A DNA stretch of 64,000 nt from Mesorhizobium comanense (GCF_005503535.1 NZ_SCNN01000024.1:28194-92193), one strand, 5' to 3'. Shown: positions 7,508 to 16,170, numbered from the stretch's first letter. Made by a program: numbers and translations. Notes: generated by a model from the sequence alone, not told the origin.

Positions 7508-8980
7508 TCAAGAAAGCGTCTCGCGGATCGCCATGGCCAAGCGGTCGACGCCCTCGATCGTCTGCGCCGCGTTGCAGGCCGCGTAACCCAGCACGAGGCC
7601 CTGGGTGGGCGCGGTGTTCTGGAAGTATTTTGACAGCGGTGAGACGTTGATCGCCCGGCGCCCCGCCGCGTGGCTGACCTTGATGTCGTCGATGCCGGGC
7701 CTGAGATAGCCCACCACTTGGATTCCCGCTTCCGCCGGTGACAATGTCATTTCCCGGCCGAGCCTTTCTTCCACGACGAAGCGGAAGAGCTGACGGCGCT
7801 GCGCGTAGATCCGGCGCATGCGTTTGAGATGCCGGCTCATGTGCCCTTCGGTGATGAAGTCGGCGAGTGCTGCCTGCAGCACCAGCGGCGCGAACTGGCC
7901 CGTGGTGGACAGCGCATTGGCGATGCGTTCGGCAAGCTCCGGCGGCAGCACCATGAAACCGAGGCGCAGCGCCGGGAACAGGAGTTTGGCGAAGGTGCCG
8001 ACATAGATCACGCGGCCGGAGCGGTCCATGCTCTGGATCGCCGGCACCGGCCGGCCCTGGAAGCGGTACTCGCCGTCGAAATCGTCCTCGATCACCCAGG
8101 AATTGCCGGTCTCGGCGATGTCGAGCAGCCGCAACCGCTCCTCCATGCGCATCGTGATGCCGAGCGGATGCTGGCAGGCCGGCGTTACATAGATGAGGCG
8201 TGGCGCGGGATCGGGCGCGTCGAGCCGCCAGCCGCGCTCCTGGTCGACCGGGATGGGCACGATGCGGGCGCCGGCAACGGTGAAGGCGGCTTTCGCGCCG
8301 TAATAGCCGGGCTCCTCCATCCATACCGGATCGCCGGGATCGAGCAGCAGGCGCGCCAGAAGATCGAAGGCGGCCTGCGCACCCGTGGTGATGACGATCT
8401 GCTCGGGCCGACAGCCGACGCCGCGCGCCGAGAAAAGATAGCCGGCTATCGCCTGTTTCAGCGCGGGATGGCCGGTCACCTCATAGGTACCGAACAGCGT
8501 TTCGCCGTGGCTGGCGCGGCGCGCGACCAGCCTGCCCCAGACGCCGAAGGGAAAGCTCGCGGCATCCGGCATGCCGGGGTGGAAGGCAAAGCGCCCGGGC
8601 GTGCCATGGTGGCAGGGTTGGCTGAGCAGTTCCTCGCCGCGCCGCGAGGGTGATCGCAGCGGCACGGGCGGTGCCTCGGCCGGCGCTTCGCGCGGTCCGT
8701 CCGGCAGGTCGACAATGACCGGCCGCGCCCCCTGGCGGTTCGCCAGATAGCCTTCGGTGACGAGCTGATCATAAGCCGAGACGATGGTGTTGCGACCAAG
8801 GCCGAGCTCCGCCGCGAGCGCTCGTGTCGAGGGAAGCTCGGAGCCCGGCGCCAGCGTACGGTTGCGGATGATGGCCACCAGCCCGTGATAAAGTTGGCGT
8901 GACAGATGCTCGCCGCTCGCACGGTTTACCGCCAGCATGTCGAGCGGAAAGGCCTGGCGCTTGCGTTGCAGGGGTTGCAT
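7508..8980 (-). CDS. MocR/PdxR-type GntR-aminotransferase fusion regulator
   Basis: 490 residues. An N-terminal winged-helix GntR domain (about 20-95, with LPSTRALAAELGLGRNTIVSAY) is joined to a class I aminotransferase-like domain (about 125-485). The PLP-binding region shows the Asp site (VIEDDFDGEYRF) and the lysine segment GTFAKLLFPALRLGF. Such proteins bind PLP or an imine effector and control neighbouring transport or catabolic genes. The gene is divergent from iolE, and the 265-bp space contains repeated AACTGG motifs that may be its operator. The effector cannot be told from sequence. Confidence 0.93.
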   Translation of the reverse strand: MQPLQRKRQAFPLDMLAVNRASGEHLSRQLYHGLVAIIRNRTLAPGSELPSTRALAAELGLGRNTIVSAYDQLVTEGYLANRQGARPVIVDLPDGPREAPAEAPPVPLRSPSRRGEELLSQPCHHGTPGRFAFHPGMPDAASFPFGVWGRLVARRASHGETLFGTYEVTGHPALKQAIAGYLFSARGVGCRPEQIVITTGAQAAFDLLARLLLDPGDPVWMEEPGYYGAKAAFTVAGARIVPIPVDQERGWRLDAPDPAPRLIYVTPACQHPLGITMRMEERLRLLDIAETGNSWVIEDDFDGEYRFQGRPVPAIQSMDRSGRVIYVGTFAKLLFPALRLGFMVLPPELAERIANALSTTGQFAPLVLQAALADFITEGHMSRHLKRMRRIYAQRRQLFRFVVEERLGREMTLSPAEAGIQVVGYLRPGIDDIKVSHAAGRRAINVSPLSKYFQNTAPTQGLVLGYAACNAAQTIEGVDRLAMAIRETLS

Positions 8981-9035
8981 CCCGCCTCCTCACATCGGCT
9001 GTCCGCCGCATCCTGCCACAGCGGGAAACACATGC

Positions 9036-9067
9036 AACTGGTTCCTTCATTTTCCAGAAAACTGGAC
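9036..9067. promoter_or_regulatory. Candidate MocR operator between the regulator and iolE
   Basis: Two direct repeats AACTGG(N)2CC start at 9036 and about 9060, one 24-bp step apart. Overlapping the second is the palindrome TCCAG-AAAA-CTGGA. MocR/GabR-type regulators usually bind direct repeats, sometimes with one inverted half-site, in the space between themselves and the target gene. The position fits, but this is only pattern evidence. Confidence 0.4.
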
Positions 9068-9245
9068 CTCGCGATGGAGACAGAGCAGCGTAGACTTCGT
9101 TTCGCAAGATGTTGGCGAGGCACTGGGAGGACGCCGCGCCAGCGGGAAACGGCAAGGGTTTTCAGCCTGCCGTCGTCCACCGTGGCCTTTTCCTCCTTCG
9201 ATTTGAGATATGCCGGGGCCCTTGGCCGCGGCTGGAAAGCGAGCA

Positions 9246-10175
9246 ATGAGCACAGTTCGACTTGGCATCAATCCCATCACCTGGAGCAATGACGATGTGC
9301 CGGAACTTGGCGGCGACACGCCGCTCGAGACGTGTCTGAGCGAAACCGCGCAGGCGGGCTATGCCGGTACAGAACTCGGCGGCAAGTTTCCTCGTGAGAG
9401 CCGCACGCTCGGTCCGATCCTCGACCACTACGGGCTCGCCCTGGTGTCGGGCTGGTATGACGGGCGCATCTGCGAGAAGGAGGTGGATGAGGAATTCGAG
9501 GCGATCCGCCCGCATCTCACATTGCTCAGGGACCTCGGCGCGAAGCACGTCGTCTATGCCGATACTTCGCGTGGCCGCCATGGGGCGATCCACGACCCGA
9601 TCTCGCAGCGCCCAAGGCTCGCGGACGAGGAATGGAAGCCCTACGGCGCCAAGATAACACGGCTCGCTGAACGCTTCGCGGATTTCGGTGTCGGCATGGC
9701 GTTCCACCATCACATGGGCACGATCGTCGAGACCGACGGCGAGATCGACATGCTGATGAAGACCACTGGCGAAGCGGTCGGCCTGCTCTACGACACCGGG
9801 CACTGCGCCTTTTCCGGCGGCGACCCGGAAAAGCTGCTGCGCCGCCATGTCGGCCGCGTCGTCCACGTCCATTGCAAGGACGTGCGCCCGGCGATGCTGA
9901 AGAAAGCGCGTGACACCGACATGAGCTTCATGGGCGCGGTGATGGAAGGCATCTTCACCGTGCCCGGTGACGGCGCGATCGACTATCCCAGTTTGCTGAA
10001 GATGCTCGCCGACAACGGCTATTCCGGCTGGCTGGTGGTCGAGGCCGAGCAGGACCCGGCCAGGGCGCATCCGCTGACCTATGCCACGATGGGCTATCGC
10101 AACCTGAAGACGCTCGCCGAAGCCGCCGGTTTCACCGTGGAACAGCGTAACAAGGAATTCCACAATGCCAGCTGA
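9246..10175 (+). CDS. iolE: Inosose dehydratase-like TIM-barrel protein (IolE family)
   Basis: About 309 residues. The N-terminus RLGINPITWSNDDVPELGG is the hallmark of 2-keto-myo-inositol (inosose) dehydratases, which convert scyllo-inosose to a diketo-inositol in inositol breakdown. The protein is a xylose-isomerase-like TIM barrel. Metal and catalytic residues are likely in AFHHHMGT, LLYDTGHCAF and VHVHCKDVR, and in the late VVEAEQDP. ATG 9246 is preferred over 9210 because conservation begins here. It is the first gene of a plus-strand operon with a deacetylase, an ABC importer and an iolG-like dehydrogenase. Confidence 0.9.
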   Translation: MSTVRLGINPITWSNDDVPELGGDTPLETCLSETAQAGYAGTELGGKFPRESRTLGPILDHYGLALVSGWYDGRICEKEVDEEFEAIRPHLTLLRDLGAKHVVYADTSRGRHGAIHDPISQRPRLADEEWKPYGAKITRLAERFADFGVGMAFHHHMGTIVETDGEIDMLMKTTGEAVGLLYDTGHCAFSGGDPEKLLRRHVGRVVHVHCKDVRPAMLKKARDTDMSFMGAVMEGIFTVPGDGAIDYPSLLKMLADNGYSGWLVVEAEQDPARAHPLTYATMGYRNLKTLAEAAGFTVEQRNKEFHNAS

Positions 10176-11007
10176 ACGCAAGGTCGTCATCAACATCGAC
10201 GACGTCGGCATGTGCCATGGCGCCAATGTCGCCTACCTGGCCCTGAAACGTGCCGGCGCGGTCGACAGTGGCTCGGTCATGGTGCCCTGCCCGTGGTACC
10301 TGGAAATCGCCGAGGAAGGGGCCCGGGACGCCTCGCTCAACCTCGGCGTCCACATCACGCTCACGTCCGAAAAGAAATATTACCGCTGGCGGCCCCTGAC
10401 CAAGGCTAGCCAGGCGTCAGGCATCGTCGACGGCGACGGCTATCTCTTTCGCAGCGTGCCCGAACTGCGCGCCAGGGGCGAGCCGGAAGCGGTAGAAGCC
10501 GAGATGCGGGCCCAGATCGATGCGGCATTGGCGGCTGGGCTTTCCCTTACGCATATTGACGGCCACATGGGCGCGGTGTTCTCGCCCGAATTCGTCGACC
10601 GCTATGCCGCGGTCGGTATCGAATACGGCATTCCGACGCTGTTTCCGAAAACCATCTCCGTCTACGGGCCTATCCACAACCTCGGCAAGCTCGACGAGAG
10701 CATTTATGCCGCGCCTGGAAAGAGGCTCGCGGACGCCGGCGAAACACTGGCCAGCGCCGTCTTGGAGACGCCCTGGCACCGCAACCAGCCGGCCCGCGCG
10801 CGCTACGAAACGCTGTTCAGGCAGATCGGCGAGGGCCTGAACTTCCTGTGCCTGCATGCCAACGCGCCCGGCGAGATCGAGGTGATCGAACCGAACTCGG
10901 CCCAGATCCGCATCGATGAATTCGACCTGCTTCCAGACCCGAATTTCATGGCCTTCGTGGAGGGACTGTCCATCCGCCGGGGCTCACTGCAGGACTTCAG
11001 GGCATGA
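10165..11007 (+). CDS. ChbG/YdjC-family carbohydrate deacetylase
   Basis: 280 residues. The N-terminal VVINIDDVGMCHGANVA carries the Asp-Asp motif, and THIDGHMGAVFSPEF carries a metal-binding histidine of the YdjC/ChbG fold. The late LNFLCLHANAPGEIE holds another conserved histidine. Members remove acetyl groups from chito-oligosaccharides or other N-acetylated glycans. The start overlaps the end of iolE by 11 bases, so the two are co-translated. A deacetylase is not part of the classical inositol pathway, which suggests that the operon handles an acetylated or amino-substituted cyclitol or sugar. Confidence 0.88.
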   Translation: MPAERKVVINIDDVGMCHGANVAYLALKRAGAVDSGSVMVPCPWYLEIAEEGARDASLNLGVHITLTSEKKYYRWRPLTKASQASGIVDGDGYLFRSVPELRARGEPEAVEAEMRAQIDAALAAGLSLTHIDGHMGAVFSPEFVDRYAAVGIEYGIPTLFPKTISVYGPIHNLGKLDESIYAAPGKRLADAGETLASAVLETPWHRNQPARARYETLFRQIGEGLNFLCLHANAPGEIEVIEPNSAQIRIDEFDLLPDPNFMAFVEGLSIRRGSLQDFRA

Positions 11008-11102
11008 TCCTGCTCCGGAGACGACTGGAATGAAGACGAAATGGCCCGACCGGGAGGGTTGGAGCCGGACCTGAGCAACGACAACAATAACTGAGGAGAA
11101 CG

Positions 11103-12095
11103 ATGATGACTGCCTTATTCTCAATGTCTGGAATCCGAAACGCGTTGGGCGCGGCCGCGCTCTCGCTTGCCTTTGCCGGCGCCAGCATCCTCCCGGCGCC
11201 GGCACAGGTGAAGAAGGAGAGCGATGTGCGCATCGTCTTCGTCACCCACGGCCAGGCCAACGACGTCTATTGGAGCGTGGTGAAGAACGGCATGCAGGCC
11301 GCCGCCAAGCAACTCGGCGTCAAGGTCGAATACCAGGCGCCGGAAACCTTCGACGTGGTGCGCATGGCCCGCATGATCGAGGCCGCGACAGCCTCGCAGC
11401 CGGACGGGCTCGTCGTCTCCATTCCCGACATGGATGCCTTGAAGGCGCCGATCCAGGCCGCCAAGGCTGCGGGCATCCCGGTCGTCGTCATCGACAGCGG
11501 CGAGGAAGCGGTCGAGCCGTGGGGCCTCGATCTTTTCGTCGGCGGCGGCTCGGAATACGACAATGGCGTCAAGGCTGGCGAGATCATGGCCAAGGCTGGC
11601 GTGAAGCAAGGCATCTGCGTCAACCACGAGGTCGGCAATGTCAGCCTCGACAAGCGCTGCGAAGGCTACAATGACGGGCTGAAGAAGAGCGGTGGCGCTT
11701 CCGCCGTCGTCGCGGCCACCATGGACCCGACCGATGTGACGCGCCGCGTCGAGGGCTATCTGACCGCGCATCCCGACGTCACCGGCGTGCTGACGCTCGG
11801 TCCGACCGTCGCGGCGCCCCTGCTCAAGATGTTCCAGGACGCCGGGACGATCGGCAATTACAAGATTGGCACCTTCGATCTGTCGCCCGAAATCCTCGAT
11901 GCCGTGAGCAAGGGCACGATGATGTTCGGCATCGACAACCAGCAATACATGATGGGCTACTATCCGGTCGTCTTCCTGACCAACAAGGCGATGTGGAGGA
12001 CCTTCCCCACCTCGGCCGTGCGCACCGGACCGTCCTTCATCATGAAGGATGACGCGGCCGCCGTCGGCGACCTCAGTAAGGCCGGCATCCGCTGA
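11103..12095 (+). CDS. Sugar ABC transporter periplasmic binding protein (ribose/inositol type)
   Basis: 330 residues. A signal peptide (GAAALSLAFAGASILPAPAQ, cut near residue 35) precedes a type I periplasmic binding fold. Seen are the first strand VRIVFVTHGQANDVYWSVV, the VVVIDSGEE hinge strand, GGGSEYDNGVKAGEIMA and TGVLTLGPTVAAPLLK. This family feeds ribose, xylose, inositol or related sugars to a permease. GGAG lies just before the ATG. A GC-rich hairpin follows the gene and may set a high ratio of binding protein to permease. Confidence 0.92.
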   Translation: MMTALFSMSGIRNALGAAALSLAFAGASILPAPAQVKKESDVRIVFVTHGQANDVYWSVVKNGMQAAAKQLGVKVEYQAPETFDVVRMARMIEAATASQPDGLVVSIPDMDALKAPIQAAKAAGIPVVVIDSGEEAVEPWGLDLFVGGGSEYDNGVKAGEIMAKAGVKQGICVNHEVGNVSLDKRCEGYNDGLKKSGGASAVVAATMDPTDVTRRVEGYLTAHPDVTGVLTLGPTVAAPLLKMFQDAGTIGNYKIGTFDLSPEILDAVSKGTMMFGIDNQQYMMGYYPVVFLTNKAMWRTFPTSAVRTGPSFIMKDDAAAVGDLSKAGIR

Positions 12096-12101
12096 GCCTG
12101 G

Positions 12102-12140
12102 GCGGCCCGCCGGTTCCCTGGCTGGCGGGCCGCTTTGTAT
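12102..12140 (+). terminator. Intercistronic hairpin after the sugar-binding protein gene
   Basis: GCGGCCCGCC at 12102-12111 pairs perfectly with GGCGGGCCGC at 12124-12133, followed by tttgtatt. The T-run is broken, so it may act as a partial terminator or as an mRNA-stabilising 3' end for the binding-protein message. This is common between binding protein and permease genes. Confidence 0.6.
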
Positions 12141-12190
12141 TGATGCAATTTCGCCGGCAAGGCCGCTTCATGGGCTCCCCGGACGTTGCT

Positions 12191-12224
12191 CCAGACACCG
12201 ACTGAGGCCAGACACCGACTGAGG
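12191..12224 (+). repeat. 17-bp tandem duplication carrying a ribosome-binding site
   Basis: The sequence ccagacaccgactgagg occurs twice, head to tail, at 12191-12207 and 12208-12224, directly before the permease start. Each copy ends in a GAGG Shine-Dalgarno-like motif; only the second is at a usable distance from the GTG at 12235. It looks like a recent slippage duplication. Confidence 0.9.
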
Positions 12225-12234
12225 TTTGACGATT

Positions 12235-13344
12235 GTGACAGATGCACTGAACCCGGCCCGCTCGCCCGAGCCGAAACCCGTTTCGCGAAGCCTGACCCGG
12301 CTGATGCGGCGTCCCGAACTCGGTGCCCTGACGGGCACGATCCTGGTCTTCCTCGCCTTCGGCATCACCGCGGGCAGCAGCGGCCTGTTCAGCGCGGCCG
12401 GCATTGCAAATTTCCTTCAAGTCTCAGCCCAACTCGGCATCCTCGCCGCCGCGGTCGCGCTTTTGATGATCGGTGGCGAGTTCGACCTGTCGCTCGGTTC
12501 GATGATCGGCTTTGCCAGCGTCACCATCGGCCTCTGCGTCACCCAGTTCGGGCTTTCGATCCCGGTTACAGTGGTGATCACCTTCGTCGTCGCCATGGTC
12601 GTCGGTGCGCTCAACGGGTTCCTCGTCGTGCGCACCAGGCTGCCGTCCTTCATCGTGACGCTTGCCGGCCTGTTCATCCTGCGCGGCCTCACCCTTGCGG
12701 TCACCCGCACCATCACCGGCCGCACGCAGATCCCCTATATCACCGAGGGCCACGAGGGCAGTTTCGTCGTCTGGCTGTTCGGCGGCAAATTCGGCGGCCC
12801 GGTTTTCGCGTGGCTCGCCAGCCATGGCTGGATCGCGGCGCGTCCCGACGGCTCGCCGATGGTCCAGGGCCTGTCCATGTCCATCCTGTGGTGGATGGTG
12901 GTGACGGCGTTCGCGACCTGGCTTTTGATCAAGACGCGTTTCGGCAACTGGGTGTTCGCCGTCGGCGGCGACGACCGTGCCGCCCGCAACGTCGGCGTGC
13001 CCGTGGACCGCGTGAAAATCCTGCTCTTCATCGGCACCGCGCTTTCGGCCACCCTCTTTGCCGTCATCCAGGTGCTGGAATCCGGTTCCGCCGACACGCT
13101 GCGCGGCACGCAGAAGGAATTCCAGGCCATCATCGCCGCGGTGATCGGCGGCTGCCTGCTGACCGGAGGCTATGGCTCGGCGATCGGCGCCATGTTCGGC
13201 GCGCTGATCTTCGGCACGGTGGAAATGGGCATCTTCTACACAGGCATCGACACGGACTGGTTCCAGGTCTTCCTCGGCTCGATGCTTCTGATCGCGGTGC
13301 TGGTCAACAATTACGTGCGCCGCAAGGCGACGGAGGCACGCTGA
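12235..13344 (+). CDS. Sugar ABC transporter permease (ribose/inositol type)
   Basis: About 369 residues with eight or more hydrophobic segments. It shows the BPD_transp_2 pattern: GILAAAVALLMIGGEFDLSLGSMIG, then GALNGFLVVRTRLPSFIVTLAG and the late GCLLTGGYGSAIGAMFGALI. It forms the membrane channel for the binding protein upstream and the ATPase downstream. GTG 12235 is chosen because GAGG lies ten bases upstream; TTG 12226 is possible but would be too close to that site. The stop codon overlaps the ATPase start (ATGA). Confidence 0.9.
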   Translation: MTDALNPARSPEPKPVSRSLTRLMRRPELGALTGTILVFLAFGITAGSSGLFSAAGIANFLQVSAQLGILAAAVALLMIGGEFDLSLGSMIGFASVTIGLCVTQFGLSIPVTVVITFVVAMVVGALNGFLVVRTRLPSFIVTLAGLFILRGLTLAVTRTITGRTQIPYITEGHEGSFVVWLFGGKFGGPVFAWLASHGWIAARPDGSPMVQGLSMSILWWMVVTAFATWLLIKTRFGNWVFAVGGDDRAARNVGVPVDRVKILLFIGTALSATLFAVIQVLESGSADTLRGTQKEFQAIIAAVIGGCLLTGGYGSAIGAMFGALIFGTVEMGIFYTGIDTDWFQVFLGSMLLIAVLVNNYVRRKATEAR

Positions 13345-14153
13345 TGGCTGAACCGCTGATTGAACTTCGCAACGTCACCCGCCGCTTCGGTTCGGTTACG
13401 GCGATCCGCGACATGTCCTTTGCCGCACATGCCGGCGAGGTGCATTGCCTGCTCGGCGATAACGGCGCCGGCAAGTCTACGCTGATCAAGACACTGTCGG
13501 GCGTGCACACGCCAAGCGAAGGCCAGATGTATGTCGATGGCAGGCCGGTGACCTTCACATCACCGCGCCAGGCGCTCGATGCCGGCATCGCCACCGTCTT
13601 CCAGGATCTGTCGATGATCCCGCTGATGAGCATCACCCGCAATTTCTTCCTGGGCCGGGAGCCGTTGAAGGGCGCGTGGATCACCAGGCGCATCGACATG
13701 AGACGCGCCGACGTCATCGTCTATGAGGAGCTTGGCAAGATCGGCATCAATGTGCGCGACCCGCAGCAGGCGGTGGGTACGCTTTCGGGGGGCGAACGCC
13801 AGTGCGTTGCGATCGCGCGCGCGGTCTACCATGGCGCGCGCGTCCTGATCCTCGACGAGCCAACCTCGGCGCTCGGCGTGCACCAGGCCTCCATCGTGCT
13901 GCGCTATGTGGCCCAGGCGCGCCAACGCGGGCTCGCCGTCATCTTCATCACCCACAACATCCACCACGCCTATCCGATCGGCGACGTCTTCACCATGTTG
14001 AACCGGGGTTGCTCGCTCGGCACTTTCCGCAAGGGCGAGATCACCGAGAAGGAGGTGCTGGACATGATGGCCGGCGGCCGCGAGATCCGCGAATTGCAGC
14101 AGGAACTGGAGCGCTTCGGCAAATCCGGATCCGAAGTGGAAGCGGTTTCCTGA
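13344..14153 (+). CDS. Sugar ABC transporter ATP-binding protein
   Basis: 269 residues, a single ATPase domain of the FrcA/IatA-like kind rather than the doubled RbsA type. Walker A is GDNGAGKST (about 38-46), signature LSGGERQ, Walker B VLILDEPTSALG, with the switch His in FITHNIHHA. It powers sugar uptake through the permease, whose stop codon overlaps this start by one base. The start ATG 13344 gives MAEPLIELRNVTRRFG, the normal beginning for the family. Confidence 0.93.
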   Translation: MAEPLIELRNVTRRFGSVTAIRDMSFAAHAGEVHCLLGDNGAGKSTLIKTLSGVHTPSEGQMYVDGRPVTFTSPRQALDAGIATVFQDLSMIPLMSITRNFFLGREPLKGAWITRRIDMRRADVIVYEELGKIGINVRDPQQAVGTLSGGERQCVAIARAVYHGARVLILDEPTSALGVHQASIVLRYVAQARQRGLAVIFITHNIHHAYPIGDVFTMLNRGCSLGTFRKGEITEKEVLDMMAGGREIRELQQELERFGKSGSEVEAVS

Positions 14154-14173
14154 AGGACTGAAAAGAGAGAAAA

Positions 14174-15166
14174 ATGATCGACGCCGCATTGTTCGGCGCC
14201 GGGCTGATCGGCTCGGTGCATGCGAAAAATCTCGCCCGCCATCCGGGCGTACGCCTTCGCTATATCGTCGATCCGCGCCGCGACACGGCCGAGCGAATGG
14301 CCGCGGAGACGGGCGCGGAGATCGCCGACACCGCGACCGTGATGAACGATCCGGCGATCAGGGCGGTGGTGATTGCCTCGGCAACCCGCACCCACGCCGA
14401 TCTGATCATCGAGGCCGCCGCGAAGGGCAAGGCGATCTTCTGCGAAAAGCCGATCGACCTCGACCTTGCCCGCACCGATCAATGCCTGGCGGCGGTCGAA
14501 AAGGCCGGCGTGCCGCTGCAGATCGGGTTCAACCGGCGCTTCGATCCATCCTTCGCCGCCGTGCGTAAAAGGATCGATGCCGGCGAGATCGGCGCGGTCG
14601 AGCAGGTCATCATCACCAGCCGCGATCCCGAGCCGGAAAGCGAGGAGGCTCTGGCAAGCGGCGGCGGCGTCTTCCGCGAGATGACCATCCACGATTTCGA
14701 CATGGCGCGCTTCTTGTTGGGCGAAGAACCCGTCGAACTCTTCGCCACGGGCTCGTCGCTGGTATTGCCCTATTATGAAAAGCTGGGCGACTACGACACG
14801 GCGATGTTCATCTTGCGCACCGCCTCGGGCCGGCAGTGCCACATCAACAACAGCGTGCGCGCCGTCTACGGCTACGATCAGCGTATCGAGGTGCATGGTT
14901 CCAAGGGGATGCTGCAGGCCAGCAACCGAACCCCGACCTCGGTCAGTTTCAGCGGCGAGACCGGGATATCGGCCGACCGGCCGCTCTATTTCTTCGTCGA
15001 GCGCTATGCCGAATCCTACCAGGCCGAGCTCGACCATTTCATTCAATCGGTCGCCAGCGGGCGTACGCCTGCGGTCGGAGCCGCCGACGGGCGCAAGGCG
15101 ATGATCCTGTGCGAGGCGGCCCTCGCCTCAGTGAAGTCCGGCCGCTTCGAGCCGGTGAGGATCTGA
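14174..15166 (+). CDS. iolG: Inositol 2-dehydrogenase-like oxidoreductase (Gfo/Idh/MocA)
   Basis: 330 residues. An N-terminal NAD-binding Rossmann fold (ALFGAGLIGSVHAKNLARHP) is followed by the EKP motif (IFCEKPIDL, near residue 92) with the catalytic lysine. The C-terminal substrate domain has GGGVFREMTIHDFDMARFLLGEEP, where Asp and His complete the usual active site. Members oxidise myo-inositol, scyllo-inositol or similar sugars to the keto form, which would be the substrate of IolE. Which isomer is used cannot be read from the sequence. It is in the same operon as iolE and the importer. Confidence 0.88.
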   Translation: MIDAALFGAGLIGSVHAKNLARHPGVRLRYIVDPRRDTAERMAAETGAEIADTATVMNDPAIRAVVIASATRTHADLIIEAAAKGKAIFCEKPIDLDLARTDQCLAAVEKAGVPLQIGFNRRFDPSFAAVRKRIDAGEIGAVEQVIITSRDPEPESEEALASGGGVFREMTIHDFDMARFLLGEEPVELFATGSSLVLPYYEKLGDYDTAMFILRTASGRQCHINNSVRAVYGYDQRIEVHGSKGMLQASNRTPTSVSFSGETGISADRPLYFFVERYAESYQAELDHFIQSVASGRTPAVGAADGRKAMILCEAALASVKSGRFEPVRI

Positions 15167-15177
15167 GCGCGTTTGCC

Positions 15178-15495
15178 ATGACGAGCCCTGACCTGCCCTC
15201 GTTGCAGCCATCGGTTCGCCGTGCGCTCCCGACGCCGCTCAAACGGCCGTCGCCGCCGCCGGCACTTGTCGCCGCTCTCTCCCGCGAACCGAAGCTCGTC
15301 GCCAAATATCCGGAGCTTGGCGCCTTCCTGAGGCATCGCTGGGCCGACGCCGCATTCATGACGGCGGCCGGCATGGCCGCGGCCACGGGCCTGCCGGTCA
15401 CCACCTTGCTTCGACTATTGTCACTGCTTGGCTATCCGCGCTTCCGCAGCTTTCGCGAAGCCGTGCGCGACCAGTTGAGAGGGCGCGTCCGGTAA
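15178..15495 (+). CDS. HTH-only RpiR-like protein
   Basis: 105 residues. The C-terminal half (AFMTAAGMAAATGLPVTTLLRLLSLLGYPRFRSFREAVRDQL) matches the N-terminal helix-turn-helix domain of RpiR/MurR regulators. The sugar-phosphate-binding SIS domain that normally follows is absent, because the protein stops just after the HTH. It may be a natural stand-alone DNA-binding protein or a truncated regulator. It follows iolG by 11 bases and probably belongs to the same transcript, so autoregulation of the operon is plausible. The Pro-rich N-terminus has no recognised motif. Confidence 0.65.
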   Translation: MTSPDLPSLQPSVRRALPTPLKRPSPPPALVAALSREPKLVAKYPELGAFLRHRWADAAFMTAAGMAAATGLPVTTLLRLLSLLGYPRFRSFREAVRDQLRGRVR

Positions 15496-15519
15496 GAACA
15501 GAAAGGCTCACGGCAGTGA

Positions 15520-16071
15520 TCAAGCGCTTTTAAGCCCCGCCGGCGCATCAAAAGTGTTCTTCACCCGGACCGATTTATAGACGTAGGCGACCCAGACACC
15601 CGCCAATACGAACGAAACTATCGGCGCCACCGCCGCGCCACCAGCCAGCACCTGGCTTGCCGGGACGTCAAGAACCATCGCGATCAACGCCGTGTCGAGG
15701 ATGAAGACCACGGGTATCGCGAGCCACTGGTAGAAGAACAGCCGCTTGAAACGGTGGCTGCGCCGTACCATCGCGATGAAGACAATCACCTGAAAGAGCA
15801 TGAAGCCAATCAGCAGCACGAGTTCGCCATAGACAACCAGTGCGCCGTTCTGGACCGTCAGTATCTGCTGATAGCCCTCTATCGATCCCGCTATGATGCT
15901 GAGAATTCGCAGCGGAGCCAGCGCCTGGCCGATCGCCAGCAGCATCAGCCAGCCTCCGAACCCTACAGGCGCTGCTTCGGGTGAAGACCGTCTCGCCGAG
16001 CGTACGGTAAAAAACACCGGCACACCCACGATCAAAAGAACCACTGCCCAATGCCAGAATGAAAAATGCAC
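15520..16071 (-). CDS. DUF2569-family membrane protein
   Basis: 183 residues with four or five hydrophobic segments: WAVVLLIVGVPVFFTV, LMLLAIGQALAPLRILSIIAG, VYGELVLLIGFMLFQVIVFIAMV, YQWLAIPVVFILDTALIAMVL and IVSFVLAGVWVAYVY. The GFGGWLMLLAIG motif and the end YKSVRVKNTF are typical of DUF2569. Function is unknown. It stands alone on the minus strand between the inositol and polyamine clusters. Confidence 0.82.
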   Translation of the reverse strand: MHFSFWHWAVVLLIVGVPVFFTVRSARRSSPEAAPVGFGGWLMLLAIGQALAPLRILSIIAGSIEGYQQILTVQNGALVVYGELVLLIGFMLFQVIVFIAMVRRSHRFKRLFFYQWLAIPVVFILDTALIAMVLDVPASQVLAGGAAVAPIVSFVLAGVWVAYVYKSVRVKNTFDAPAGLKSA

Positions 16072-16170
16072 TCTACCCCTCCCAAAAATGCATCCCCAGG
16101 TTGCATTATTCAGGAACAGGCACGCGAACGCAAGCCCCGGTGAACGCGCGTCTTCAAACGATCCGAAATC

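Noticed and set aside
7311..8324. A 337-codon minus-strand frame covering the tRNA fragment and the MocR gene
   Set aside because: It is antisense or out of frame to the MocR gene. Its peptide PPAGIEPATFGL is the well-known false product of reading a tRNA T arm backwards. This supports the tRNA fragment rather than a protein.
12186..14153. A 655-codon frame joining the permease region to the ATPase
   Set aside because: Only the part from 13344 matches an ABC ATPase. The upstream part is the wrong frame of the permease gene.
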